Position numbers and translations under genes: made by a program
Notes under the pieces: generated by a model
What the model saw: only the letters and a program-made list of their open reading frames with translations
What the model was told of the DNA's origin: nothing
Database searches by the model: none
Shown: piece after piece, positions 51,935 through 63,118 of the stretch
Layout: each line of letters opens with the position of its first letter
Numbering within the stretch: position 1 is the stretch's first letter
Assembly (NCBI GenBank): GCA_036785705.1
Contig: JAWUZG010000036.1
Coordinates: 13,821,501-13,885,500, forward strand
Direction of reading: 5' to 3'
Length of the DNA stretch: 64,000 nt
Origin: Acanthornis magna
Lineage: Eukaryota > Chordata > Aves > Passeriformes > Acanthizidae

Positions 51935-52420
51935 ATCAGGTGCTCAGCCTATTCAACAGCTGGGCATCATATGCAGCTCTTCACGAGTCAGACAGTGGGT
52001 GGCTTCTTTCACCACTTCTGCAGTCACCTGGTTAAACCTTAAGACATGGCGGTCCCAAATGTGATCCACCAGAGCAGGGCCCTTTCCAAGGAGCATAATG
52101 ATTGAGTTATCCAAGTAGAGGAGAATTAAATGTGGTCCATACACCTACTCTTGTACCTTGTTCCAGGACCAATTAAAGTCTGGCCACTCCAGCTCAGCCT
52201 AAATCACACGTGCCATCCCATCCATCTGGGACATCTCACAGTCAGGATAGTTACAAAATTATTTGTCCAGGACTAACAGAAGTTGTTTGAGCCAAGAGAC
52301 AAACGTGGCACACCCCAGCATGTGTCTGATAGCTGGCAATTGGTCAATGCATGCTGAAGAGGCTCTACTGGCAAGATCTGCCTCTTTGTTCACCTCCACC
52401 ACCAACCACCCTCAGCCTCT
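51935..52420 (-). pseudogene. Decayed coding stretch of unknown family
   Basis: One minus-strand frame reads as ordinary protein over about 150 codons, interrupted by isolated stops. Segments include VNKEADLASRASSACIDQLP, HMLGCATFVSWLKQLLLVLD, then after a stop MSQMDGMARVI, then after a stop AELEWPDFNWSWNKVQE, then after a stop VYGPHLILLYLDNSIIMLLG and HIWDRHVLRFNQVTAEVVKE, ending with THCLTREELHMMPSC. At least two of the stops are TAG where a single change from CAG would restore Gln. Composition, with amphipathic helices and few low-complexity runs, is unlike neighbouring chance frames. The upstream end seems frameshifted near 52420. I do not recognise the protein. It could be a processed pseudogene, a lost exon set or an old retroelement gene. 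Confidence 0.5.
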
Positions 52421-54721
52421 GCATCCCCAGATCTGAACACTCAACTCTGTCTCTTTCACATGCCCCCTCTGAGCTCTCCTGCCTTTGCTGGACACAATAA
52501 AATTAACCCTGAAGCAACACTGAACTCTCAGGTAGAGACACAGGACTCTAAAACACTGCCTGTTTATCTTTTCCATGCCAGTATCGCTGTTATGAGCACC
52601 AATGGGTGTGCTAAGCTAAACAAGGTTTTCAGACAAAATCTAACATTAGGTAAAACAAAGCAAAGGGAAAGCCTTTTCTGTGAACACTTAACTGATCAGT
52701 GTACAGAACTCATCAATGAAAGCTAGGAATGTTCTGAGCATATTCCCTGCAATTTTAAATTACAGACACTGAAACTACTGAGTACAGTATAAGACTGCGA
52801 GCAGGGACACTGACTATAAAACCAAATTTAATTTGTGGAGATCTACTCTTTTTTTTGTTCAAATGTCCTTGAAAATGACTAATAAAATTGCTCAGCAACA
52901 CCATGACAAGCCAAATATTTTCTTCAGCTGGCAAGGTTCTCTTCTAAGACATTCTTTGTTTGCCAGTGGAAGGTATTAATGACAAGGACTGTACCTGAAG
53001 GGAATTAATCCACAAAATCTTTATTAAAGTTAGTTTTAGGTCTACACTGTAAAGCTGTATTTATTTTAGGTCTGTGAGAGCAAAGAAATTTATTGTCAAA
53101 GCTGAGTGCCTCGGCTGACACTCTACTTACACTGGACTACTGTGTCACCAAGGATTTGGGGGTATGTAATTTGAGGACTCTCTATTAGTGCACTAATGGT
53201 GCTCAGGACCAAACAAGCAGCTGCATGCTACTTTTCCTGATCTGAAGAGAGGTCTGCCAAGCTTCCTGCAACTCCATGTTGTTGTGTCTGAAGCAATGAC
53301 TCGAGAAGCTAACTCGTGTTTGAGAAACTTTGCACCACAGTTACAACTGCTGTAAATTTTATCTTCAGCTTTGAGAAGATGTTAGTGCCAGCTGAAGAAC
53401 AGAGACACAAACTTCTGTGACCCCAGTGTCAGCAGAAGCGCTTATCACTGCTCCTGGCTTAGCATCCCTTAACCACAGAAGCTGCAGAAGAAATTGGTGA
53501 GCATCCAGTGAGTGCCGACTGCTTTGCAGATGTGCCAGGATGGGGAGGTTTGGGTGCAAAATGCTGCTGTAACAGCCTGGCTGAATGAAGGTCTTAGTCT
53601 AAAATGCAGACATCACCAGGTTTTACTTCAAGTTAGGGATGATTCCTCTGGAGAAAAACAGCAATAGCTTAATTTCCAAGGCCCATCCAAGGAGAGCAAT
53701 GGACTCAGAGCTTCCAGGAGCACCCTAGATACAACACGGAGGAGCACCTAGGTGTTTATGCTGCACACACAGTCCCGAGAGATGCACAGAACATGTGCTG
53801 CATTGTAGAGGTAATCAGCCGTAGGGGAGCCAAGAGTAATGCTGGGTATCAGTATACCTTGGTTATTCTCAGTCTAGTGATTAAATTTAGAGCTGCAGAT
53901 TGTGTAACTGGGAATTTCAATTTGGCATGCAGAGGGAACTGACTTAGACATGTCACTTTGGAGACTGGAGTTCTCTTCCCTGGCAGAAGAATGCAAAGCC
54001 TAGCTCAGTAATGATCATGGTGCCTTGTGGAAATATTAGCAACAGTCTTTGGAAGAGATACTCGTAGAAATTCTGACTTTTGGCCCAATACTTCTTTCCT
54101 TTGGTTACAGGGTGCCTTAAAAAGGGAAGTTTTCCTCTCACATTTCACCATATCTCTAACAGGCAAAGGAAGAGGTGTGACATATGACTCCCCATGAATT
54201 AAGGAGTTGGACTATACTAGATAAAATGCAAAATGTAGCCCACTGTCTCACTGAGGTGAGACTGTTATTTTATGAGCTTTAGACCTCCTTACAGCATCCA
54301 TATCAGTCAATCCAGCCTTCTTCATGGTGTGGTATTAGCTATGGAGCAGCAAACCCCCCACCCAGGCCATGAGGATGTTTTGGAGAGACTGACTGTTTAC
54401 CTGCCTCACTAGTTTCTGTGAAACAGTGTCAGCAAGGTTCATGAGGTCCCATATTTCTGGTTGGATATTGTCTCTAATCATAATCTCCTACATTCTTAAA
54501 GAGAGGCGAAGTGAGAGCTGCTGGATACAGAGGCAATGCCAATCAGAATGCTGGTATGACATGACTCCAGGGGCTGGACTCTGGCAAGCCTCACACAGAG
54601 ACTTTTAGCAGCATCACTATTCAGTTGCTGTCACCTAGAGGTACAGATAGGCGCAATCTGGTGTCCAGGCAGTACACGGACCCTGAGCCAGCTTCCCAAA
54701 TGTCTTACGTTACATGGAAGG
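52421..54721. other. Non-coding DNA, no recognised gene
   Basis: No recognisable repeat or frame longer than 90 codons. Sequence composition is ordinary for the window. Confidence 0.6.
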
Positions 54722-55352
54722 TGTAACCAAAAGTATGTATTCTATTACCATCTCCATAAGCTGTTAAGAACAGGTGGGGCAGTGTTCTTTATGTTCAGCA
54801 TGACTCAGCCCTGATAACACCATTGGGGGCTATCTCTGCTAATGGGCCATCAAGGGATCCGGGAGTGACTCATAAGATTACATCAGCCCATTGAGAAATA
54901 CCCCATCCAGAGGGGAGGAACTGAACATTCCTACCTGCATATGAGCTGAGACCCTGGAACACCTTTTCCACTGGATTCCCAGAGGAGAAGAGCTCAAGAG
55001 CCACCACTGGAGCTCCAGAGACCGACAAGACCTTTCCACACAATCACCATTTCAACAAGACCACATCCATCACTGCAACGGGACTGCAGCCACCATTTTA
55101 ACTGGACTGCTAGCACCACCCTAACAGGGTGGTAGGTTGTATTCTGACTTTGTCTATTTAAACCGTTGTTTCTGTATTATTGCCTTGCTCTAACTATTAA
55201 TAAAGAGCTGTTATTCCTTTTTTCCATATCTCTTGCTTGAGAGCCCTTTGATTTCAAAGTTATAATAATTCTGAAGGAGAAGGAGTCATATTCCCTATTC
55301 CAAGGGAGGATCCTGCCTTCCTTGGAAGACACCTGTCTTTCAAACCAAGATA
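54722..55352 (+). mobile_element. Solo LTR of a passerine-type endogenous retrovirus
   Basis: The plus strand resembles a songbird LTR type that I recognise from memory: CATGACTCAGCCCTGATAAC, GACTCATAAGATTACATCAG, CCACCCTAACAGGGTGGTAG, then a TATTTAAA box at about 55155-55162, AATAAA at 55199-55204 and a U5-like end near TTTCAAACCAAGATA. Orientation follows from the promoter box preceding AATAAA. No internal retroviral genes adjoin it, so it is a solo LTR. The ends are uncertain by some tens of bases, because I found no clear target-site duplication and neither terminus is cleanly TG...CA. The start could be 54722, 54736 or 54762. Confidence 0.7.
55199..55204 (+). promoter_or_regulatory. LTR polyadenylation signal AATAAA
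   Basis: AATAAA lies about 40 bases downstream of the TATTTAAA box, inside the solo LTR and in the expected order for the plus strand. Confidence 0.6.
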
Positions 55353-58300
55353 CCAAACCACACCAGCTCTTCACCTCACTGTGCCCCTGGTGTCAATGTG
55401 CAGGTGAGCTGGAGAGAGAAAGTCTGCCTCGCTAAAACAGTCATGTTTGTGTCACTGTGTTACCCACACAGTCTGACTGACCTCAGGCAGTTTCTCTCTC
55501 AGCCCCAGATCTGCCATTTCTCTTCCATTGTAACTCAATCATCCCAAATTATTATTGCACTGAACCATGGAGCACCATCATATCTGGCTTCAATCCAAAT
55601 CCAGTGATGAATGCAATGAGCACACTCTTATCTAGCTGTTTGTGTCAGGCTGCTAGCATACAAACAGATACCAAATTAAGGGATAAAGATAGCCAATAGT
55701 AAAATGCAAATGGTGAATCACACTTGTCCTGTCTTCTAAGGTGCTCTAAGAACTGTCAATAAGAGGATCATCCACTGTATCCCAATTAGTTAGATGATGG
55801 GAAATAGGGAGATCTCTGAACTTCAACCATGGGTGTATGAAAATCAGGGGTAGTTTTACTTCATTTCCCCAGCATTACCTTTTTTTAACTCATCTGCACT
55901 GCTTTGGAAATTGGAAATAAAATCTTTTGTTTGAATTTTGAGTTAGCATGACTTGAGTAAGCATGACTTTCATGCAGCAGAATAAAATAAAGCTATTCCT
56001 CCTCCCAACAGATGTGGCAAGCCTAAAAGCAGGAGGACACCTTAAGAGTGTTCTAAATGCATGCAGTAAGTGAAGGAGGTGGTCCCTCTTGCCTTCCCTG
56101 CCTCTCACACGTTCCTCTTGCCTCTCTTGCACCATATTTTGAAATCACATTGTTGACAAGTATGTCAGACTAGTCTGCTGCCTAAGTGGAGAGCCAGTTA
56201 CAAAAATACATGTTTTCCTCTAAATGTGCTGTCCTGGGTAAAATATGGCCAAGCTTACACAGGTCCAGCACAATTGTACTGGGGAGCTAAGGATTTTTGG
56301 AGTAGCTCTGATCAAGAACCATGAAAGCATTCTGGCTGCGTCCAAATGAGCGCGTCAGAGCTGTTCAACTCAAAGTTTTTCTCGGAACACTGAGCTACAA
56401 CACCAGTTTTAAGTATTCTAATTTATGGTCAGGAACAGCCCTTTAAAGATCAACTATGCTTGTGCTTTAAATATATGGAAGATTTTTCTTCTGGAGTAAT
56501 ATTTCTCTTAACTAGAATAAAATAGAACAAAGAGCCAGAGTAAATCTTTTTCAAAAACATAAAAACTTTGACACTTATTTATCCAAAAGACGACAGCCAG
56601 AGCCATGCTGTTACATTCACACAGGTCAATTATGTAAAACAATAAATATTTCTTAAAACTCTGATAACACACTAAGTAGACTACCATGCTTCTTTTTTAC
56701 CAATATTTGGTGCATAAATACAAAAGATGCTTGGAAGGAGTTTCAAGAATGAAAGAAAAGTCCTGGAAGTGAACAAGTACCATTCCCATAATAACAGTAT
56801 AAGTTCCATGTGGAAAAGGTCATATCCTGTAAGGCGTTTGGGCTTTCTCCATTAGCTTTGGTTTTTTTACAGGAACCTACAACACATTTTCAGTATAATC
56901 CATCGGTGGGCTGCTTTCACTCAAACAAATTTAATTTCTATTTCACATTTCTACATGCAAAAGGTAGAACATGCTACACTTGTTATAACAGACCCTGAAC
57001 ACCTTTATACAGGCCTTACACTGAAGTTTTGATCAGGCTGTAATTGTCCAGGGAGAGAGAACTAACTCGGGAGAGATTCCTCCCAGCTCCAAAATGGGAG
57101 TGGGAATTGAGAGTGATCACCTCAGCACTGAGTTCCCCAAGCTTTTTAGAAACAGGAGAAATCATCACTGTATGCTTTCCTGCTTCTTTGCATACAGGTC
57201 TAACTTGACTCCTACCTAAATATGAATGATTTAGAAGTTAATTTCAGTGGGATCCTTCCTGACTCTTTCCTGGCTATTGTTGGGATAAGATGCAGAAATA
57301 CTGAAGCATAGCCCTACACAACAAACATGAAGATGAGAGGGAAAAGAAGAACAAGAGCTCTGACCCAATTTGCTACAGGTACTGGATGCTTCCATGCGCC
57401 CCATATAGCTCCTCAGCATTTCCGGCTCTGATGTGGCTCTGCACACCTGAGCAAGAGGCATTTTGTATAGATGTTATTCCAAATGTGTCCCTTTGCCAAC
57501 TGTGTTGTGCAAATTCCAGTCTGTAATGGTCCCTGTAGGCTCTCACAACTCACCAGCACCACAGAAATCACAGTAGGCAAAACAGTGAGAACAACATGAT
57601 TTTGGCCTAATTTCTTCTGTATTTCTTCCATGTTTCTTGGAGCCATGACACTGATGTATATCATTAATAGTGTAATGTTAATCTCTAATTCTGGTCCACC
57701 TGGAGTCAGACAGTATGTATATGCATATCATATATGATTACTCATTTATATTTACATACTTCAGTGATATTTACACCTATATTTATTTCTAAGTAGTACT
57801 ATTTAAGGTGTGTTAATTTAAGTTTTCTAAATTTTTTTTACTAGGCATTTATGGGAAAGTCAAAGAACCAAAGTACTGAACAATGCTCCCACATTTTAAA
57901 CATAGAGGAAAAACATTATTAAGCATAAATGATAAATCAGCTCTTTGTCTGAAATTACATATTTGCTAATTAACTGGATTTTTTTCCTGTAGTCCAAGTA
58001 ACTTAATATTTTTTTTAAGTTAGTGGATTCATCCTGCGACAATATGTTTGTTTTCTATACTCTCGAGGCATTATTGAAAGAAAGAAATTTCTGTGATTTT
58101 ACTGCTAAATTACAGATACCAGACCAGAGAAATTTGGGGTTGTATTTCTTTGGCCATGTAGATAGCTTTTAGACAGTCATTTCAAAGTTTTATCGGCAAG
58201 TAATGGAAATTTCTAACGCATACATGTCATTTCACAGTCAATGCAATAGTATCCCCTCATGATTTAGTTGTTTTGGATTACCCCATCCAAGAATAAATTT

Positions 58301-59926
58301 AGGAACTTTTTATGGCCACAGCTTTCCTTGGGGTATTATAGTCATTGAGCTTCTATTTTCCCTGTGCAGTGTGTGAAAGGATTTGTATAGTCTGTACAAA
58401 CTGGAACATTTTTAAAATGCTGTATGAAATAGGTTCATATTAGCAATTATTTATGAACTATGAAGCCAGCAATTAAAGCATATGTATGAGATGAAGAGTC
58501 AAAATGTATATGTCACGAGCTCTGGTGATACGGCAAAGGACAGCAATCATTTAGGTGAGACACCTCCTGGGTGGATGAAAAGAATTCCCAACAGCTTTAA
58601 TTTGACACTGACCCATCTTATTTACAACAGAGTTTATTTTCCTATGATTCTATGATTTAACTAATTTTGTTTCCATACCATTGTAAGATAATTCTCCCCC
58701 CCCGCGTAAATTGTTTCTCTCCACATCCATGCAATGCCATTGATACAAACCTTCACAACTAAAAGGAAAATTGTACCCATTAACTTACTCTTTAAATGGT
58801 CTTCAAAATTTTATTAGAAATTTTGAAGTTTTTGCTGTACTTATCCCAGAAGTTTTTAGGTGTCCCTCAGGTGAAGCATGGTACGTACTAGACTGGCCTT
58901 CAGTGACAGTATTGACTTACCTTTCAAATTAGTTTTCCCTCCACCTGGCACGGGATTAAAACTGTTGTTCTACATATTCATCTATATTGATGAAATGTAT
59001 GAGAGACAGACTTTTGCAGTGTATCCTAATTTCTTTCTGTGTATTATTAATATGATTTCTTTTACCAGCCAGGGCATGAAATAAGTGTCATTGTCAGAAG
59101 CTGCTTTATTTTGATTTCCAAAGTGTAGCATAACAGTTGACATTTTCTGTCTTTTGCCATACAGTGAGAGCCTGTCCCAAATCAGTGTAGTTTTATTTCT
59201 GGCTGTGTTTTATTGCAGGCTGTACTGCATAAGCGGTTCACTGCTGCAAATTTTCTGTCTAGTGCCTCACAAGATGTGACCACATGGTTGTGATACAGGA
59301 CGGGTGTTATATGCCATGAGGCTGCACAGGTGGGGTGATACCACACATTATCCTAAAACTCATCATCACCATCCAAGCACTTGCTTTCCCATAGCCATGG
59401 GTATGCCACAAACCCTCCAGGGAAGGTCCTTTACGGCAGAGCTGCTCTGCCCGAGCCACACAGGAGTCGATGGTGGATTGCCTGGGCAGTGGAGCTGCAG
59501 GGGAAGGACGTGCCCCCACCAGACAGCCTGCATGGTTGGCTGATGCTCAATGGAGCCAGCAGAGAAAAGCTGCAAGGATCAGGACAGGCAGAGAGGCTTT
59601 TCCAGACCAAGTAATGAATGAGGACGGGAAGAAACTAAGCAGAGGAAAGAGACACGAATTCTGCTTCATTCTCAGAGAGCCAGTCTGTTGGAATGAGGCT
59701 TTTCCTGAGTCAGTGCAACACAGGATTAGGCTGTCTGGGTTGAGCACGCTGGTTTTCACATTTTCAACTGATGCATTTACAGTGGTGGCATGACACAAGA
59801 AAGCTTCTTGCAACCTCATGCTGAGCAGTGAAAATGTGCGGTGAAATTGACAATTTCATGCAGGGGAAGCAGCTGCAAGTTCAATGAAAATGGGAGCCTA
59901 ATTCCTGAGTTTTGGTGGCATGTATT

Positions 59927-59942
59927 TGTGTGTGTGTGTGTG
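59927..59942. repeat. (TG)8 microsatellite
   Basis: A pure TG run of eight units, an ordinary short simple repeat. Confidence 0.85.
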
Positions 59943-61164
59943 GGCTGCTGGCACAGAGAGATGAAATCTTCCAATACTCCATGGCCAGCTTTCTGGGATG
60001 ACCTAAGTCGGACTTAGGCTATGACCCTGCATGCAAATGCCAAGGAACTAACTTCTGAATTAGGTGATGGGCAGCACTTTTGGGGACAGATGGAAGGTTA
60101 TAGAGTGCAGGATGGGTAGAAGAGAAAGCAAGGAATGAAAGAAAGAGAGAGAGTAGAGAGGAGAGAACAGAAGAGAGACTCAGCAGCAGAAAAAAGGGAC
60201 CCTATTCCTTAAAAACATGGGCTATCACCCCATTCTGTGCTTATCTCATGGCAAAGTCCATCTGTGGCTTTAACTGTATTTGAGACAGGCAACTGTGTTG
60301 TTAAGTCCAATAGCAGCATGGATAATGCAATTTTTCCAGAAGCAGTATAATAATTTTACACAGAAAGCGCTATGTAAAACCCTATGGAGACCAAGCAGGG
60401 ATTTGGTGAGTGCTGCAGCTTGCTAGTCAACCCCAAGGGACAGTGCAATATCAGCCACAGTTGGCTACTTGGACATATGTACACACTATGGAACAAAAGG
60501 GGTTTTACCATCAGATTCCACTTCAGTTCAAATAACCTAATTTTAAATGATCCTTAGCAGCAAATGCAGAGTCAGCTTAATACAACATTGGCTAAATAGG
60601 ATATTTTTCTTTCATCTTCCAGCCTCTCCAAGCTGACACAGAGGGACAGGAAAGAAATTCAGTGAGTGAGTTTCTGGGGGATGTTCTCTGATCCTTCCTT
60701 TTCCTCTGTTACATAACCCCTAAGTGATGTGTTCTGGTATTTTCAGCTATAAATTCCTAAGACAGATTCCACGGTAAATTTGCACAACCAGAGGACATGT
60801 TCCCTTCTTCTCTGTTCAAACTTAGGGAAAAAACAACCCAAACAAATCTGGAAACTGTTTCACTGTGGCAAAACACAGAGAGAGTGAAGTAAACTACTTT
60901 TACAGCATCTGCTTAAACTGTTAAATTATTAGCAAGGAAAGAAATTGGAAAGTAGCACCTTAAAAAACAAGGTTTTGATGTGTTAAAATGATAGGACCTA
61001 TAATTTTCAGAGCTGTGTACAGTAGTATGTACAGAGAAGAAATTGTTCTCTCCATTAATTTTGAAATCTTTCTCCAGCCTTAGTCAAGGTGCTTTTTTTT
61101 AGGATTTGTCATTTGCCTGTTCTTCAAAAGGAAAGCATGAGAAAAGAGAGAAGTAGAGTCACTA

Positions 61165-61230
61165 GGAGCCAAATCCTGTTTCCACAAAATTAATGGAAGT
61201 TTCTTCCATTGTCTTCAATGGAAGAAAAAC
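61165..61230. repeat. Ancient palindromic amniote repeat remnant
   Basis: The sequence reads AGGAGCCAAATCCTGTTTCC, then AATGGAAG (61192-61199), CTTCCATT (61203-61210) and AATGGAAG again (61217-61224). It can form two mutually exclusive 8-bp stems. This resembles old MITE-like repeats in birds, turtles and crocodilians with CCAAATCCTGC and CCATTGACTTCAATGG words, as I remember them. It is short and diverged. Confidence 0.5.
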
Positions 61231-61949
61231 AGTGAAAACCAAAACATAGCAAATTTATCTTCTCTAACTGTTGAAAAAATCAAGCATGACACACAGTTTG
61301 AGAACAGGAGGCTGCTTGCTCATATGTCCTTATTCAAATAACAAAATTTCTATTATTTCAAAACAGTAGACAGTAATCTTCTGATCATTTACCCTTCTAT
61401 CTATAATAGCATTACCTGGTTAAAAGAGAACTGACATAGCCAGTTTTGGGTAATTTTTTTGACTTCAAGTTCTTTGGAGTGATATGACCAATAAAAAGTA
61501 TGCTTTGCCAATAAGATTTGTATATTAGTATTTTGTTTATTTGCATTGTAAGAGCCTGATCTTGTAACAGCAAACTTAATTCTCAGCAGAAAAAAAAAAA
61601 AAAAGACAAAATAGAAGAAGAAGAAAAAGGTCAAAACCACTCTTACACCTGAAGCTCAGCTGGATGTGATTGTGTCATGCTTCTCCTGCCCAGGTGGCCC
61701 ACTCCTCTCCCAGCCCAGGCCTTGCCAGCTGAGCTCTGGGTCCCAGCAACAGCACCATCCATATACCTCATGCTGTTGTTTTGATGCAAGCAACTTAGAG
61801 AGGCTGCTGAATCAACCAGCTTTGATGCTCTAAAAATCTGTCAACAAAAAAAGTTGGTTCAGTTCCACCTAAAAACCGCCAATGCCACAGCATTGTAGCA
61901 GCTCCACATGTACAAGGTTGACAAGGCGAGGCCAGCAGATGTCACCTAC

Positions 61950-62780
61950 AGATGAATTCTGTAAGGCCTTCGACATGGTCCCACGAGACATTCTTATCTC
62001 CAAATTGGAGAGACATGGATTGGAAGGGTGGACTGTTCGGTAGGTAAGGAATTGTCTGGACGGACACAGCCAGAGTTGTCATCAATGGCTCTGTGTCCAG
62101 ATGGAAGCCGGTGATGAGTGGCGTCCCTCAGGGCTCTGTCTTGAGGCTTGGGCTCTTCAGTGTCTTTATCAATGACAGAGGCAGTGGGGCCGAGTGCTCC
62201 CTCAGTTTGCAGGTGACAGGGACCTGAGCAGGGCAGGTGACACAACAGAAGGGACCTGAGCAGTGCAGGTGACACAACAGAAGGATGGGATGCCATCCAG
62301 GGGAGCCTGGACAAATTTGGTAAGTGGGCCCATGAGAACTTCATAAAGTTCAACAAGGCCAAGGGCAATGTTCTGTACCTGGACTGGGACAATACCAGAC
62401 ATGAGCAGAGACTGGAGAAGAATTCACTGAGAGAAGCCCTGCTGGAAGACCTGAAGCTGCTGGTGGGTGAGAGGCTGGACATGACCCAGCCATGAGCACT
62501 CACAGCCCAGAAAGCCAAACGTGTCCTGGGCTGCATCCAAAGCAGTGTGGGCAGCAGGGCCAGGGAGGGGATTCTGCCCCTCTGCTCTGCTCTGCTGAGA
62601 CCCCACCTGCAGTGCTGCATCAGCTCTGGGGGCCCAGCACAGGAGGGACATGGACCTGGTGGAGCGAGTCCAGAGGAGGCCACCAAAATGATTAGAGGGA
62701 TGAGCACCTCTCCTGCAAAGTCACACTGAGAAAGTTGGGGTTGTTCTGCATGAAGAAGAGAAGTCTCCAGAGACACCTCA
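61950..62780 (+). pseudogene. CR1 ORF2 C-terminal half, decayed
   Basis: From 61957 the frame reads [20 protein letters not shown], then GLEGWTVR and a stop, matching the CR1 RT palm. It then shifts frame. The PQGS region is still visible as SGVPQGS near 62116-62136 in another frame. The block that should hold the FADD catalytic motif (about 62200-62230) has lost it and runs into a duplicated segment. The C-terminal stretch (about 62480-62780) is recognisable only at DNA level, through CAGAGGAGGCCACCAAAATG-like blocks. There are several frameshifts and stops and no functional product. Confidence 0.8.
62219..62282 (+). repeat. 32-bp tandem duplication inside CR1
   Basis: GGGACCTGAGCAGGGCAGGT and the following ACACAACAGAA-type sequence occur twice head to tail (62219-62250 and 62251-62282). 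The copies differ by a single base (G versus T at unit position 14). Confidence 0.9.
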
Positions 62781-63118
62781 TTGCAGCCTTCCAGTACTTA
62801 TAGGGGCTTATAAAAAGTGGGGAGACCAACTTTTTAAGTGGGCAGATAGTGATAGGACAAGGGAAAGGGCTTTACACTAAAAGAAGACAGATTTAGATTA
62901 GATGTTAGGAAGGACATTTTACTGTGAAGGTGGTGACACGTTGGACCAGGTTGACCAGAGCCGTGGACACACTACACCTGGAAGTATTAAAGGCACTGCT
63001 GGGTGGATCTTTGAGAAACCTCATCTGGTGGAGGATATTCCTGCCCATTGTAAGGGAGCTGGAACTAGATGATATTTAAGATCCCTTCCAACCCAAACCA
63101 CTCTGGAATTCTATGAAT

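Larger units (their letters stand above)
55353..61911. other. Non-coding DNA, no recognised gene
   Basis: AT-rich with scattered short frames, the longest 107 codons (59470-59793, plus) in a GC-richer patch where frames overlap on both strands. Small simple repeats: (TG)8 at 59927-59942, a GA-rich run at 60139-60178 and A15 at 61590-61604. One ancient repeat remnant at 61.17 kb is listed separately. Confidence 0.55.
61912..63118 (+). mobile_element. CR1 LINE, 5'-truncated, about 1.2 kb
   Basis: Plus-strand CR1 from the middle of the reverse transcriptase to the 3' end. It runs through the RT palm start, the C-terminal ORF2 region and the 3' untranslated end with AGATCCCTTCCAACCCAAAC and a final ATTCTATGAAT at about 63108-63118. 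There is an internal 32-bp tandem duplication at 62219-62282. Upstream of about 61912 no further CR1 is recognised, which fits ordinary 5' truncation. Confidence 0.92.

Noticed and set aside
55389..55399. TGGTGTCAATG, resembling a leucine-type retroviral primer-binding site
   Set aside because: It lies about 36 bp beyond the apparent LTR end and no internal retroviral sequence follows.
55478..55520. Weak resemblance to a MIR SINE core (TGACCTCAGGCAGTTTCTCT)
   Set aside because: Similarity is limited to a few short words and no tRNA-like head or tail could be found.
58641..58660. CCTATGATTCTATGATTTA, resembling a CR1 tail
   Set aside because: Only about 19 bp match and the sequence before it has no CR1 3' block, so it is too short to call.
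61590..61604. A15 run as the tail of a processed pseudogene
   Set aside because: The upstream sequence shows no coding similarity. The nearest AATAAA is about 100 bp away, and the run continues into ordinary purine-rich DNA.
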